Assembly (NCBI GenBank): GCA_036172665.1
Contig: JAYKNF010000017.1
Location: forward strand, 1,240,001 to 1,304,000
DNA length: 64,000 bases
Source of the DNA: Prosopocoilus inquinatus
Taxonomy: Eukaryota; Arthropoda; Insecta; Coleoptera; Lucanidae
Reading direction: 5' to 3'
Of this stretch, positions 1 to 13,767 are shown piece after piece. Position numbers and translations under genes: made by a program. The stretch's first letter is position 1. Every line of letters starts with the position of its first letter. The notes below the pieces were generated by a model. It was not told the origin of the DNA and searched no databases. It saw only the letters and a list, made by a program, of their open reading frames with translations.

Positions 1-1210
1 GTCAAATAACATGATAGATGAGTAAGGTTCGATTAGATACATCACAGGAACAACGCTAATACGTGTTGTTTCGTTCAAAACTATTTCCAGCCTGTGCTGC
101 GTCCGAGTACATCGTATCTCACATCAGAGTTACTAGAGTCCATCGAAACGTCAAATAACATGATAGATAGGTAAGGATCGATTAGATACAGCACAGGAAC
201 AACGCTAATGCGTCTTGTTTCGTTCAAAACTATTTCCAGCTTCTGCTGCGTCCGAAAACTTCGTATCTCACTTCAGAGTTACTGGAGCCCATCCAAATGT
301 CAAATAACATGATGGATAAGTAAGGATCGATTAGATACATCACAGGAACAACGCTATTGCGTATTGTTTCGTTTAGAACTATTTCCAGCTCTTCCTGTGT
401 CCGAAAACTTCGTATCTGGCATCAGAGTTACTAGAGTCCATCGAAACTTCAAATAACATGATAGATAAGTAAGGATCGATTAGATACATCACAGGAACAA
501 CGCTAATACGTGTTGTTTCATTTAAAACTATTTCCAGCTTCTACTGCGTCCGAGAACTTCGTATCTCACATCAGAGTTACTAGAGTATATCCAAACGTCA
601 AATAACATGATAGATGAGTAAGGATCGATTAGATACATCACAGGAACAACGCTAATACGTGTTGTTTCGTTTAAAACTATTTCCAACTCCTGCTGCGTCC
701 AAAAACTTCGTATCTCACATCAGAGTTACTAGAGTCCATCGAAACGTCAAATAACATGATAGATAAGTAAGGATCGATTAGATACATCACAGGAACAACG
801 CTAATGCGTGTTGTTTCCTTTAAAAGTCTTTCCAGCTTCTGCTGCGTCCGAATACTTCGTATCTCACTTCAGAGCTACTGGAGCCCATCCAAACGTCAAA
901 TAACATGATAGATGAGTAAGGATCGATTAGATACATCACAGGAACAACGCTAATACGTGTTGTTTCCTTTAAAACTAATTCCAGCTTCTGCTGCGTCCAA
1001 AAACTTCGTATCTCACATCAGAGTTACTGGAGTCCACCGAAACGTCAAATAACATGATAGATAAGTAAGGATCGATTAGATACATCAGAGGAACAACGCT
1101 AATGCGTATTGTTTCGTTTAAAACTATTTCCAGCTTCAGCTGCGACCGAAAACTTCGTATCTCACTTCAGAGTTACTGGAGCCCATCCGAACGTCAAATA
1201 ACATGATGGA

Positions 1211-2700
1211 TAAGTAAGGATCGATTAGATACATCACAGGAACAACGCTACCGCGTGTTGTTTCGTTTAAAACTATTTCCGGCTTCTGCTGCGTTCGAAA
1301 ATTTCTTATCTCACATCATAGTTACTGGTATCCATCGAAACGTCAAATAACATAGTAGATAAGTAAGGATCGATTAGATACTTCACAGGAACAACGCTAA
1401 TACGTGTTGTTTCGTTTAAAACTATTTCCAGCTTCTGCTGCGTCCAAAAACTTCGTATCTCACATCAAAGTTACTGGAGTCCACCGAAACGTCAAATAAC
1501 ATGATAGATAAGTAAGGATCGATTAGATACATCACAGGAACAACGCTAATACGTGTTGTTTCGTTTAAAACTATTTCCAGCTCCTGCTGCGTCCAAAAAC
1601 TTCGTATCTCACACCAGAGTTACTAGAGTCCATCGAAACGTCAAATAACATGATAGATAAGTAAGGATCGATTAGATACATCACAGGAACAACGCTAATG
1701 CGTGTTGTTTCATTTAAAACTATTTCCAGTTTCTGCTGCGTCCGAGAACTTCGTATCTCACTTCAGAGTTACTGGAGCCCATTCAAACGTCAAATAACAT
1801 GATAGATAAGTAAGGATCGATTAGATACTTCACAGGAACAACGCTAATGCGTGTTGTTTCGTTTAAAACTCTTTCAAGTTTCTGCTGCGTCCGAATACTT
1901 CGCATCTCACTTCAGAGCTACTGGAGCCCATCCAAACGTCAAATAACATGATAGATGAGTAAGGATCAATTAGATACATCACAGGAACAACGCTAATACG
2001 TGTTGTTTCGTTTAAAACTCTTTCCAGCTTCTGCTGCGTCCGAATACTTCGTATCTCACTTCAGAGCTACTGGAGCCCATCCAAACGTCAAATAACATGA
2101 TAGATGAGTAAGGATCGATTAGATACATCACAGGAACAACGCCAATACGTGTTGTTTCGTTTAAAAATATTTCCAGCTTCTGCTGCGTCCAAAAACTTCG
2201 TATCTCACATCAGAGTTACTGGAGTCCACCGAAACGTCAAATAACATGATAGATAAGTAAGGATCGATTAGATACATCACAGGAACAACGCTAATGCGTA
2301 TTATTTCGTTTAAAACTATTTCCAGCTCCTCCTGTGTCCGAAAACTTCGTATCTCACATCAGAGTTACTAGAGCCCATCGAAACGTCAAATATCATGATA
2401 GATAAGTAAGGATCGATTAGATACATCACAGGAACAACGCTAATGCGTGTTGTTTCGTTTAAAACTATTTCCAGCTTCAGCTGCGTCCGAAAACTTCGTA
2501 TCTCACTTCAGAGTTACTGGAGCCCATTCAGACGTCAAATAACATGATAGATAAGTAAGGATCGATTAGCTACATCACAGGAACAACGCTAATGCATATT
2601 GTTTCGTTTAAAACTATTTCCAGCTCCTCCTGTGTCCGAAAACTTCGTATCTCACATCAGAGTTACTAGAGTCCATCGAAACGTCAAATAACATGATAGA
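1211..2700 (+). repeat. 10-monomer duplicated block, copy 1
   Basis: This 1,490-bp block (10 x 149) is repeated immediately downstream. Diagnostic variants include GCTACCGCGTG, AAATTTCTTATC, ACTGGTATCC, GATCAATTAG, GTATTATTTCG and ATTAGCTAC, each found at the same offset in both copies. The left limit is set where GATGGATAAG here contrasts with GATAGATAAG in copy 2. Confidence 0.85.
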
Positions 2701-4206
2701 TAAGTAAGGATCGATTAGATACATCACAGGAACAACGCTACCGCGTGTTGTTTCGTTTAAAACTATTTCCGGCTTCTGCTGCGTTCGAAAATTTCTTATC
2801 TCACATCATAGTTACTGGTATCCATCGAAACGTCAAATAACATAGTAGATAAGTAAGGATCGATTAGATACTTCACAGGAACAACGCTAATACGTGTTGT
2901 TTCGTTTAAAACTATTTCCAGCTTCTGCTGCGTCCAAAAACTTCGTATCTCACATCAAAGTTACTGGAGTCCACCGAAACGTCAAATAACATGATAGATA
3001 AGTAAGGATCGATTAGATACATCACAGGAACAACGCTAATACGTGTTGTTTCGTTTAAAACTATTTCCAGCTCCTGCTGCGTCCAAAAACTTCGTATCTC
3101 ACACCAGAGTTACTAGAGTCCATCGAAACGTCAAATAACATGATAGATAAGTAAGGATCGATTAGATACATCACAGGAACAACGCTAATGCGTGTTGTTT
3201 CATTTAAAACTATTTCCAGTTTCTGCTGCGTCCGAGAACTTCGTATCTCACTTCAGAGTTACTGGAGCCCATTCAAACGTCAAATAACATGATAGATAAG
3301 TAAGGATCGATTAGATACTTCACAGGAACAACGCTAATGCGTGTTGTTTCGTTTAAAACTCTTTCAAGCTTCTGCTGCGTCCGAATACTTCGCATCTCAC
3401 TTCAGAGCTACTGGAGCCCATCCAAACGTCAAATAACATGATAGATGAGTAAGGATCAATTAGATACATCACAGGAACAACGCTAATACGTGTTGTTTCG
3501 TTTAAAACTCTTTCCAGTTTCTGCTGCGTCCGAATACTTCGTATCTCACTTCAGAGCTACTGGAGCCCATCCAAACGTCAAATAACATGATAGATGAGTA
3601 AGGATCGATTAGATACATCACAGGAACAACGCCAATACGTGTTGTTTCGTTTAAAAATATTTCCAGCTTCTGCTGCGTCCAAAAACTTCGTATCTCACAT
3701 CAGAGTTACTGGAGTCCACCGAAACGTCAAATAACATGATAGATAAGTAAGGATCGATTAGATACATCACAGGAACAACGCTAATGCGTATTATTTCGTT
3801 TAAAACTATTTCCAGCTCCTCCTGTGTCCGAAAACTTCGTATCTCACATCAGAGTTACTAGAGCCCATCGAAACGTCAAATATCATGATAGATAAGTAAG
3901 GATCGATTAGATACATCACAGGAACAACGCTAATGCGTGTTGTTTCGTTTAAAACTATTTCCAGCTTCAGCTGCGTCCGAAAACTTCGTATCTCACTTCA
4001 GAGTTACTGGAGCCCATTCAAACGTCAAATAACATGATAGATAAGTAAGGATCGATTAGCTACATCACAGGAACAACGCTAATGCATATTGTTTCGTTTA
4101 AAACTATTTCCAGCTCCTCCTGTGTCCGAAAACTTCGTATCTCACATCAGAGTTACTAGAGTCCATCGAAACGTCAACTAACATGATAGATAAGTAAGGA
4201 TCGATT
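2701..4206 (+). repeat. 10-monomer duplicated block, copy 2
   Basis: This is the tandem partner of 1211-2700, offset 1,490 bp, with only a few substitutions seen (for example TTTCAAGCTT here and TTTCAAGTTT in copy 1). Homology stops at about 4207, where this copy reads GATTGGGTAC and the sequence one unit upstream reads GATTAGATAC. Confidence 0.85.
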
Positions 4207-5629
4207 GGGTACATCACAGGAACAACGATAATGCGTTTTGTTTCGTTTAAAACTATTTCCAGCTTCAGCTGCGTCCGAAAACTTCGTATCTCACTTCAGA
4301 GTTACTGGAGCCCATCCAAACGTCAAATAACATGATAGATGAGTAAGGATCGATTAGATACATCACAGGAACAACGCTAATACGTGTTGTTTCGTTTAAA
4401 ACTATTTCCAGCTCCTCCTGTATCTGAAAACTTCGTATCTCACATCAGGGATACTGGAGTCCATCCAAACGTCAAATAACATGATAGATAGGTAAGGATC
4501 GATTAGATACAGCACAAGAACAACGCTAATGGGTGTTGTTTCGTTCAAAACTATTTCCAGCTTCTGCTGCGTCCGAGAACTTCGTATCTCACATCAGAGT
4601 TATTAGAGTCCATCGAAACGCCAAATAACATGATAGATGAGTAAGGATCGATTAGATACATCACAGGAACAGCGCTAACGCGTGCTGTTTCGTTTAAAAC
4701 TATTTCCGGCTTCTGCTGCGTCCGAAAATTTCGTATCTCACATCATAGTTACTGGTGTCCATCGAAACGTCAAATAACATAGTAGATAAGTAAGGATCGA
4801 TTAGATACATCACAGGAACAACGCTAATACGTGTTGTTTCGTTCAAAACTATTTCCAGCTTCTGCTGCGTCCGAAAACTTCGTATCTCACTTCAGAGTTG
4901 CTGGAGCCCATCCGAACGTCAAATAACATGATAGATAAGTAAGGATCGATTAGATACAACACAGGAACAACGCTAATGCGTGTTGTTTCATTTAAAACTA
5001 TTTCCAGCTTCTACTGCGTCCGAGAACATCGTATCTCACATCAGAGTTACTAGAGTCCATCGAAACGTCAAATAACATGATGGATAAGTAAGGATCGATT
5101 AGATACATCACAGGAACAACGCTAGTACGTGTTGTTTCGTTCAAAACTATTTCCAGCTTCTGCTGCGTCCGAAAACTTCGTATCTCACTTCAGAGCTACT
5201 GGAGCCCATCCAAACGTCAAATAACATGATAGATGTGTAAGGATCGATCAGATACATCACAGGAACAACGCTAATGCGTGTTGTTTCATTTAAAACTATT
5301 TCCAGTTTCTGCTGCGTCCGAGAACTTCGTATCTCACATCAGAGTTACTAGAGTCCATCGAAACGTCAAATAACATGATAGATAAGTAAGGATCGATTAG
5401 ATACAACACAAGAACAACGCTAATACGTGTTGTTTCGTTTAAAACTATTTCCAGCTTCTGCTGCGTCCAAAAACTTCGTATCTCACATCAGAGTTACTAG
5501 AGTCCATCGAAACGTCAAATAACATGATAGATAAGTAAGGATCGATTAGATACATCACAGGAACAACGCTAATACGTGTTGTTTCGTTCAAAACTATTTT
5601 CAGCTTCTGCTGCGTCCGAAAACTTCGTA

Positions 5630-5840
5630 TCTCACTTCAGAGTTACTGGAGCCCATCCAAACGTCAAATAACATGATAGATGAGTAAGGATCTATTAGAT
5701 ACATCACAGGAACAACGCTAATACGTGTTGTTTCGTTTAGAACTCTTTCCAGCTTCTGCTGCGTCCGAATACTTCGTATCTCACTTCAGAGCTACTGGAG
5801 CCCATCCAAACGTCAAATAACATGATAGATGAGTAAGGAT
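5630..5840 (+). repeat. short duplicated block, repeated three monomers downstream
   Basis: The combination GGATCTATTAG followed by CGTTTAGAACTCTTTCC occurs at about 5686 and again 447 bp later (3 x 149). This marks a local three-monomer duplication whose second copy is at about 6077-6287. Confidence 0.7.
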
Positions 5841-7192
5841 CGATTAGATACATCACAGGAACAACGCCAATACGTGTTGTTTCGTTTAAAACTATTTCCA
5901 GCTTCTGCTGCGTCCAAAAACTTCGTATCTCACATCAGAGTTACTGGAGTCCACCGAAACGTCAAATAACATGATAGATAAGTAAGGATCGATTAGATAC
6001 ATCACAGGTACAACGCTAATGCGTATTGTTTCGTTTAAAACTATTTCCAGCTCCTCCTGTGTCCGAAAACTTCGTATCTCACTTCAGAGTTACTGGAGCC
6101 CATCCAAACGTCAAATAACATGATAGATGAGTAAGGATCTATTAGATACATCACAGGAACAACGCTAATACGTGTTGTTTCGTTTAGAACTCTTTCCAGC
6201 TTCTGCTGCGTCCGAATACTTCGTATCTCACTTCAGAGCTACTGGAGCCCATCCAAACGTCAAATAACATGATAGATGAGTAAGGATCGATTAGATACAT
6301 CACAGGTACAACGCTAATGCGTATTGTTTCGTTTAAAACTATTTCCAGCTCCTCCTGTGTCCGAAAACTTCGTATCTCACATCAGAGTTACTAGAGCCCA
6401 TCGAAACGTCAAATATCATGATAGATAAGTAAGGATCGATTAGATACATCACAGGAACAACGCTAATGCGTGTTGTTTCGTTTAAAACTATTTCCAGCTT
6501 CAGCTGCGTCCGAAAACTTCGTATCTCACTTCAGAGTTACTGGAGCCCATTCAAACGTCAAATAACATGATAGATGAGTAAGTATCGATTAGATACATCA
6601 CAGGAACAAAGCTAATACGTGTTGTTTCGTTTAAAACTATTTCCGGCTCCTCCTGTATCCGAAAACTTCGTATCTCACATCAGGGATACTGGAGTCCATC
6701 CAAACGTCAAATAACATGATAGATAGGTAAGGATCGATTAGATACAGCACAAGAACAACGCTAATGCGTGTTGTTTCGTTCAAAACTATTTCCAGCTTGT
6801 GCTGCGTCCGAGTACATCGTATCTCACATCAGAGTTACTAGAGACCATCGATACGCCAAATAACATGATAGATGAATAAGGATCGATTAGATACATCACA
6901 TTAACAACGCTAATACGTGTTGTTTCGATTAAAACTCTTTCCAGCTTCTGCTGCGTCCGATAACTTCGTATCTCACTTCAGAGCTACTGGAGCCCATCCA
7001 AACGTCAAATAACATGATAGATGAGTAAGGATCGATTAGATACATCACAGGAACAACGCTAATGCGTATTGTTTCGTTTAAAATTATTTCCAGCTCCTCC
7101 TGTGTCCGAAAACTTCGTATCTCACATGAGAGTTACTAGAGCCCATCGAAACGTCAAATATCATGATAGATAAGTAAGGATCGATTAGATAC

Positions 7193-10100
7193 ATCACAGG
7201 AACAACGCTAATGCGTGTTGTTTCGTTTAAAACTATTTCCAGCTTCAGCTGCGACCGAAAACTTCGTATCTCACTTCAGAGTTACTGGAACCCATCCAAA
7301 CGTCAAATAACATGATAGATGAGTAAGGATCGATTAGATACATCACAGGAACAACGCTAATACGTGTTGTTTCGTTTAAAACTATTTCCAGCTCCTCCTG
7401 TATCTGAAAACTTCGTATCTCACATCAGGGATACTGGAGTCCATCCAAACGTCAAATAACATGATAGATAGGTAAGGATCGATTAGATACAGCACAAGAA
7501 CAACGCTAATGCGTGTTGTTTCGTTCAAAACTATTTCCAGCTTCTGCTGCGTCCGAGAACTTCGTATCTCACATCAGAGTTACTAGAGTCCATCGAAACG
7601 CCAAATAACATGATAGATGAGTAAGGATCGATTAGATACATCACAAGAACAACGCTAATGCGTGTTGTTTCGTTTAAAACTATTTCCGGCTTCTGCTGCG
7701 TCCGAAAATTTAGTATCTCACATCATAGTTACTGGTGTATATCGAAACGTCAAATAACATAGTAGATAAGTAAGGATCGATTAGATACATCACAGGAACA
7801 ACTCTAATACGTGTTGTTTCGTTCAAAACTATTTCCAGCTTCTGCTGCGTCCGAAAACTTTGTATCTCACATCAGAGTTACTGGAGCCCATCCAAACGTT
7901 AAATAACATGATAGATGAGTAAGGATCGATTAGATACATCACAGGAATAACGCTAATACGTGTTGTTTCGTTTAAAACTATTTCCAGCTCCTGCTGCGTC
8001 CAAAAACTTCGTATCTCACATCAGAGTTACTAGAGTCCATCCAAACGTCAAATAACATGATGGATAAGTAAGGATCGATTAGATACATCACAGGAACAAC
8101 GCTAACGCGTGTTGTTTCGTTTAAAACTATTTCCGGCTTCTGCTGCGTTCGAAAATTTCGTATCTCACATCATAGTTACTGGTGTCCATCGAAACGTCAA
8201 ATAACATAGTAGATAAGTAAGGATCGATTAGATACATCACAGGAACAACGCTAATACGTGTTGTTTCGTTCAAAACTATTTCCAGCTTCTACTGCGTCCG
8301 AGAACTTCGTATCTCACTTCAGAGTTGCTGGAGCCCATCCAAACGTCAAATAACATGATAGATAAGTAAGGATCGATTAGATACATCACAGGAACAACGC
8401 TAATGCGTGTTGTTTCATTTAAAACTATTTCCGGCTTCTGCTGCGTCTGAAAATTAAGTACCTCACATCATAGTTACTGGTGTCCATCGAAACGTCAAAT
8501 AACATAGTAGATAAGTAAGGATCGATTAGATACATCACAGGAACAACGCTAATACGTGTTGTTTCGTTTAAAACTATTTCCAGCTTCAGCTGCGTCCGAA
8601 AACTTCGTATCTCACTTCAGAGTTACTGGAGCCCATCCAAACATCAAATAACATGATAGAAGAGTAAGGATCGATTAGATACATCACAGGAACAACTCTA
8701 ATACGTGTTGTTTCGTTTAAAACTATTTCCAGCTCCTCCTGTATCCGAAAACTTCGTATCTCACATCAGGGATACTGGAGTCCATCCAAACGTCAAATAA
8801 CATGATAGATGAGTAAGGATCGATTAGATACATCACAGGAACAACGCTAATGCGTGTTGTTTCATTTAAAACTATTTCCAGTTTCTGCTGCGTCCGAGAA
8901 CTTCGTATCTCACTTCAGAGTTACTGGAGCCCATCCAAACGTCAAATAACATGATAGATGAGTAAGGATCGATTAGATACATCACAGGAACAACGCTAAT
9001 ACGTGTTGTTTCGTTTAAAACTATTTCCAGCTTCTGCTGCGTCCAAAAACTTCGCATCTCACATCAGGGTTACTGAAGTTCATCCAAACGTCAAATAACA
9101 TAATAGATAAGTAAGGATCGATTAGATACAGCACAGGAGCAACGCTAATGCGTGTTGTTTCGTTTAAAACTATTTCCAGCTCCTCCTGTGTCCGAAAATT
9201 TCGTGTCTAACATCAGAGTTACTGGAGTCCATCCAAACGTCAAATAACATGATAGATGAGTAAGGATCGATTAGATACATCACAGGAACAACGCTAATGC
9301 GTATTGTTTCGTTTAAAACTATTTCCAGCTCCTCCTGTGTCCGAAAATTTCGTATCTCACATCAGAGTTACTGGAGTCCATCCAAACGTCAAATAACATG
9401 ATAGATGAGTAAGGATCGATTAGATACATCACAGGAACAACGCTAATACGTGTTGTTTCGTTTAAAACTATTTCCAGCTCCTGCTGCGTCCAAAAAATTC
9501 CTATTTCACATCAGAGCTACTAGAGTCCATCGAAACGTCAAATAACATGATAGATGAATAAGGATCGATTAGATACATCACAGGAACAACGCTAATACGT
9601 GTTGTTTCGTTTAAAACTATTTCCGGCTTCTGCTGCGTTCGAAAATTTCGTATCTCACATCATAGTTACTGGTGTCCATCGAAACGTCAAATAACATAGT
9701 AGATAAGTAAGGATCGATTAGATACATCACAGGAACAACGCTAATACGTGTTGTTTCGTTCAAAAGTATTTCCAGCTTCTGCTGCGTCCGAAAACTTCGT
9801 ATCTCACTTCAGAGTTGCTGGAGCCCATCCAAACGTCAAATAACATGATAGATAAGTAAGGATCGATTAGATACATCACAGGAACAACGCTAATGCGTAT
9901 TGTTTCATTTAAAACTATTTCCAGCTTCTACTGCGTCCGAGAACTTCGTATCTCACATCAGAGTTACTAGAGTCCATCGAAACGTCAGATAACATGATAG
10001 ATAAGTAAGGATCGATTAGATACATCACAGGAACAACGCTAATACGTGTTGTTTCGTTCAAAACTATTTTCAGTTTCTGCTGTGTCCGAAAACTTCGTAT

Positions 10101-11302
10101 CTCACTTCAGAGTAACTGGAGCCCATCCAAACGTCAAATAATATGATAGATGAGTAAGGATCGATTAGATACATCACAGGAACAACGCTAATACGTGTTG
10201 TTTCGTTTAAAACTATTTCCAGCTTCTGCTGCGTCCGAAAACTTCGTATCTCACTTCAGAGTTACTGGAGCGCATCCAAACGTCAAATAACATGATAGAT
10301 GAGTATTGATCGATTAGATACATCACAGGAACAACGCTAATGCGTGTTGTTTCGTTGAAAACTATTTCCCGCTTCTGCTGCGTCTGAAAATTTCGTGTCT
10401 CACATTAGAGTTACTGGAGTCCATCGAAACGTCAAATAACATAGTAGCTAAGTAAGGATCGATTAGATACATCACAGGAACAACGCTAATGCGTATTGTT
10501 TCGTTTAAAACTATTTCCAGCTCCTCCTGTGTCCGAAAATTTCGTATCTCACATCAGAGTTATTGGAGTCCATCCAAACGTCAAATAACATGATAGATGA
10601 GTAAGGATCGATTAGATACATCACAGGAACAACGCTAATACGTGTTGTTTCGTTTAAAACTATTTCCAGCTCCTGCTGCGTCCAAAAACTTCGTATCTCA
10701 CATCAGAGCTACTAGAGTCCATCGAAACGTCAAATAACATGATAGATAAGTAAGGATCGATTAGATACATCACAGGAACAACGCTAATGCGTGTTGTTTC
10801 ATTTAAAACTATTTCCAGTTTCTGCTGCGTCCGAGAACTTCGTATCTCACTTCAGAGTTACTGGAGCCCATCCAAACGTCAAATAACATGATAGATGAGT
10901 AAGGATCGATTAGATACATCACAGGAACAACGCTAATACGTGTTGTTTCGTTTAAAACTCTTTCCAGCTTCTGCTGCGTCCGAGAACTTCGTATCTCACT
11001 TCAGAGCTACTGGAGCCCATCCAAACGTCAAATAACATGATAGATGAGTAAGGATCGATTAGATACATCACAGGAACAACGCTAATACGTGTTGTTTCGT
11101 TTAAAACTATTTCCAGCTTCTGCTGCGTCCAAAAACTTCGCATCTCACATCAGGGTTACTGAAGTTCATCCAAACGTCAAATAACATAATAGATAAGTAA
11201 GGATCGATTAGATACAGCACAGGAGCAACGCTAATGCGTGTTGTTTCATTTAAAACTATTTCCAGCTTCTGCTGCGTCCGAGAACTTCGTATCTCACATC
11301 AG
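7193..11302 (+). repeat. 4.1-kb satellite block, copy 1
   Basis: This block reappears at 21235-25344 with a constant offset of 14,042 bp (94 monomers plus the 36-bp segment between them). Shared rare variants include CAGCTGCGACCG, ACTGGAACCC, AAATTTAGTATC, GGTGTATATCG, AAACGTTAAATA and AAAATTAAGTACC. It ends where this copy reads CATCAGAGTT and the other reads CATCATAGTT. Confidence 0.85.
8812..10308 (+). repeat. 1.5-kb block present in three places
   Basis: This block occurs here, at 22854-24350 (offset 14,042) and at 61034-62530 (offset 52,222). The third copy differs in about one monomer near 61380-61500, where it carries a different variant, as expected from local conversion or exchange. 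The empty target site that matches the transposon insertion lies inside it (TA at 9968-9969). Confidence 0.75.
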
Positions 11303-13767
11303 AGTTACTGGTGTCCACCGAAACGTCAAATAACATGATAGATAAGTAAGGATCGATTAGATACATCACAGGAACAACGCTAATGCGTATTGTTTCGTTT
11401 AAAACTATTTCCAGCTCCTCCTGTGTCCGAAAATTTCGTATCTCACATCAGAGTTACTGGAGTCCATCCAAACGTCAAATAACATGATAGATGAGTAAGG
11501 ATCGATTAGATACATCACAGGAACAACGCTAATACGTGTTGTTTCGTTTAAAACTATTTCCAGCTCCTGCTGCGTCCAAAAACTTCGTATCTCACATCAG
11601 AGCTACCAGAGTCCATCGAAACGTCAAATAACATGATAGATGAGTAAGGATCGATTAGATACATCACAGGAACAACGCTAATACGTGTTGTTTCGTTCAA
11701 AACTATTTCCGGCTTCTGCTGCGTTCGAAAATTTCGTATCTCACATCATAGTTACTGGTGTCCATCGAAACGTCAAATAACATAGTAGATAAGTAAGGAT
11801 CGATTAGATACATCACAGGAACAACGCTAATACGTGTTGTTTCGTTCAAAAGTATTTCCAGCTTCTGCTGCGTCCGAAAACTTCGTATCTCACATCAAAG
11901 TCACTGGAGTCCACCGAAACGTCAAATAACATGATAGATAAGTAAGGATCGATTAGATACATCACAGGAACAACGCTAATGCGTATTGTTTCGTTTAAAA
12001 TTATTTCCAGCTCCTCCTGTGTCCGAAAACTTCGTATCTCACATCAGAGTTACTAGAGCCCATCGAAACGTCAAATATCATGATAGATAAGTAAGGATCG
12101 ATTAGATACATCACAGGAACAACGCTAATGCGTGTTGTTTCATTTAAAACTATTTCCAGCTTCTACTGCGTCCGAGAACTTCGTATCTCACATCAGAGTT
12201 ACTAGAGTCCATCCAAACGTCAAATAACATGATAGATGAGTAAGGATCGATTAGATACATCACAGGAACAACGCTAATACGTGTTGTTTCGTTTAAAACT
12301 ATTTCCAGCTCCTGCTGCGTCCAAAAACTTCTTATCTCACATCAGAGTTACTAGAGTCCATCGAAACGTCAAATAACATGATAGATAAGTAAGGATCGAT
12401 TAGATACTTCACAGGAACAACGCTAATGCGTGTTGTTTCATTTAAAACTATTTCCAGTTTCTGCTGCGTCCGAGAACTTCGTATCTCACATCAGAGTTAC
12501 TAGAGTCCATCGAAACGTCAAATAACATGATAGATAAGTAAGGATCGATTAGATACATCACAGGAACAACGCTAATGCGTATTGTTTCATTTAAAACTAT
12601 TTCCAGCTTCAACTGCGTCCGAGAACTTCGTATCTCACATCAGAGTTACTAGAGTCCATCGAAACGTCAGATAACATGATAGATAAGTAAGGATCGATTA
12701 GATACATCACAGGAACAACGCTAATACGTGTTGTTTCGTTCAAAACTATTTTCAGCTTCTGCTGTGTCCGAAAACTTCGTATCTCACTTCAGAGTTACTG
12801 GAGCCCATCCAAACGTCAAATAATATGATAGATGAGTAAGGATCGATTAGATACATCACAGGAACAACGCTAATACGTGTTGTTTCGTTTAAAACTATTT
12901 CCAGCTTCTGCTGCGTCCGAAAACTTCGTATCTCACTTCAGAGTTACTGGAGCGCATCCAAACGTCAAATAACATGATAGATGAGTATTGATCGATTAGA
13001 TACATCACAGGAACAACGCTAATACGTGTTGTTTCGTTAAAAACTATTTTCAGCTTCTGCTGTGTCCGAAAACTTCGTATCTCACTTCAGAGTTACTGGA
13101 GCCCATCCAAACGTCAAATAATATGATAGATGAGTAAGGATCGATTAGATACATCACAGGAACAACGCTAATACGTGTTGTTTCGTTTAAAACTATTTCC
13201 AGCTTCTGCTGCGTCCGAAAACTTCGTATCTCACTTCAGAGTTACTGGAGCGCATCCAAACGTCAAATAACATGATAGATGAGTATTGATCGATTAGATA
13301 CATCACAGGAACAACGCTAATGCGTGTTGTTTCGTTGAAAACTATTTCCCGCTTCTGCTGCGTCTGAAAATTTCGTGTCTCACATTAGAGTTACTGGAGT
13401 CCATCGAAACGTCAAATAACATAGTAGCTAAGTAAGGATCGATTAGATACATCACAGGAACAACGCTAATGCGTATTGTTTCGTTTAAAACTATTTCCAG
13501 CTCCTCCTGTGTCCGAAAATTTCGTATCTCACATCAGAGTTATTGGAGTCCATCCAAACGTCAAATAACATGATAGATGAGTAAGGATCGATTAGATACA
13601 TCACAGGAACAACGCTAATACGTGTTGTTTCGTTTAAAACTATTTCCAGCTCCTGCTGCGTCCAAAAACTTCGTATCTCACATCAGAGCTACTAGAGTCC
13701 ATCGAAACGTCAAATAACATGATAGATAAGTAAGGATCGATTAGATACATCACAGGAACAACGCTAA

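Noticed and set aside
8921..9040. CENP-B box in the monomer
   Set aside because: TTTCGTTTAAAAC at monomer positions 70-82 resembles only the first half of the NTTCGNNNNANNCGGGN core. The CGGG half is missing, so a functional box is not supported.
8872..9057. Recurring 61-63 codon minus-strand reading frames (also at 10952, 13932, 15571, 22914, 24994, 26341, 27533, 30513, 33791, 35281, 36473, 39745, 42427, 49394, 55092, 59604, 61094, 63174)
   Set aside because: They are the same frame of the satellite opened by one combination of monomer variants. 149 is not a multiple of 3, so the frame cannot continue through the array, and most monomers contain stops in it. There is no sign of a domain or gene signal.
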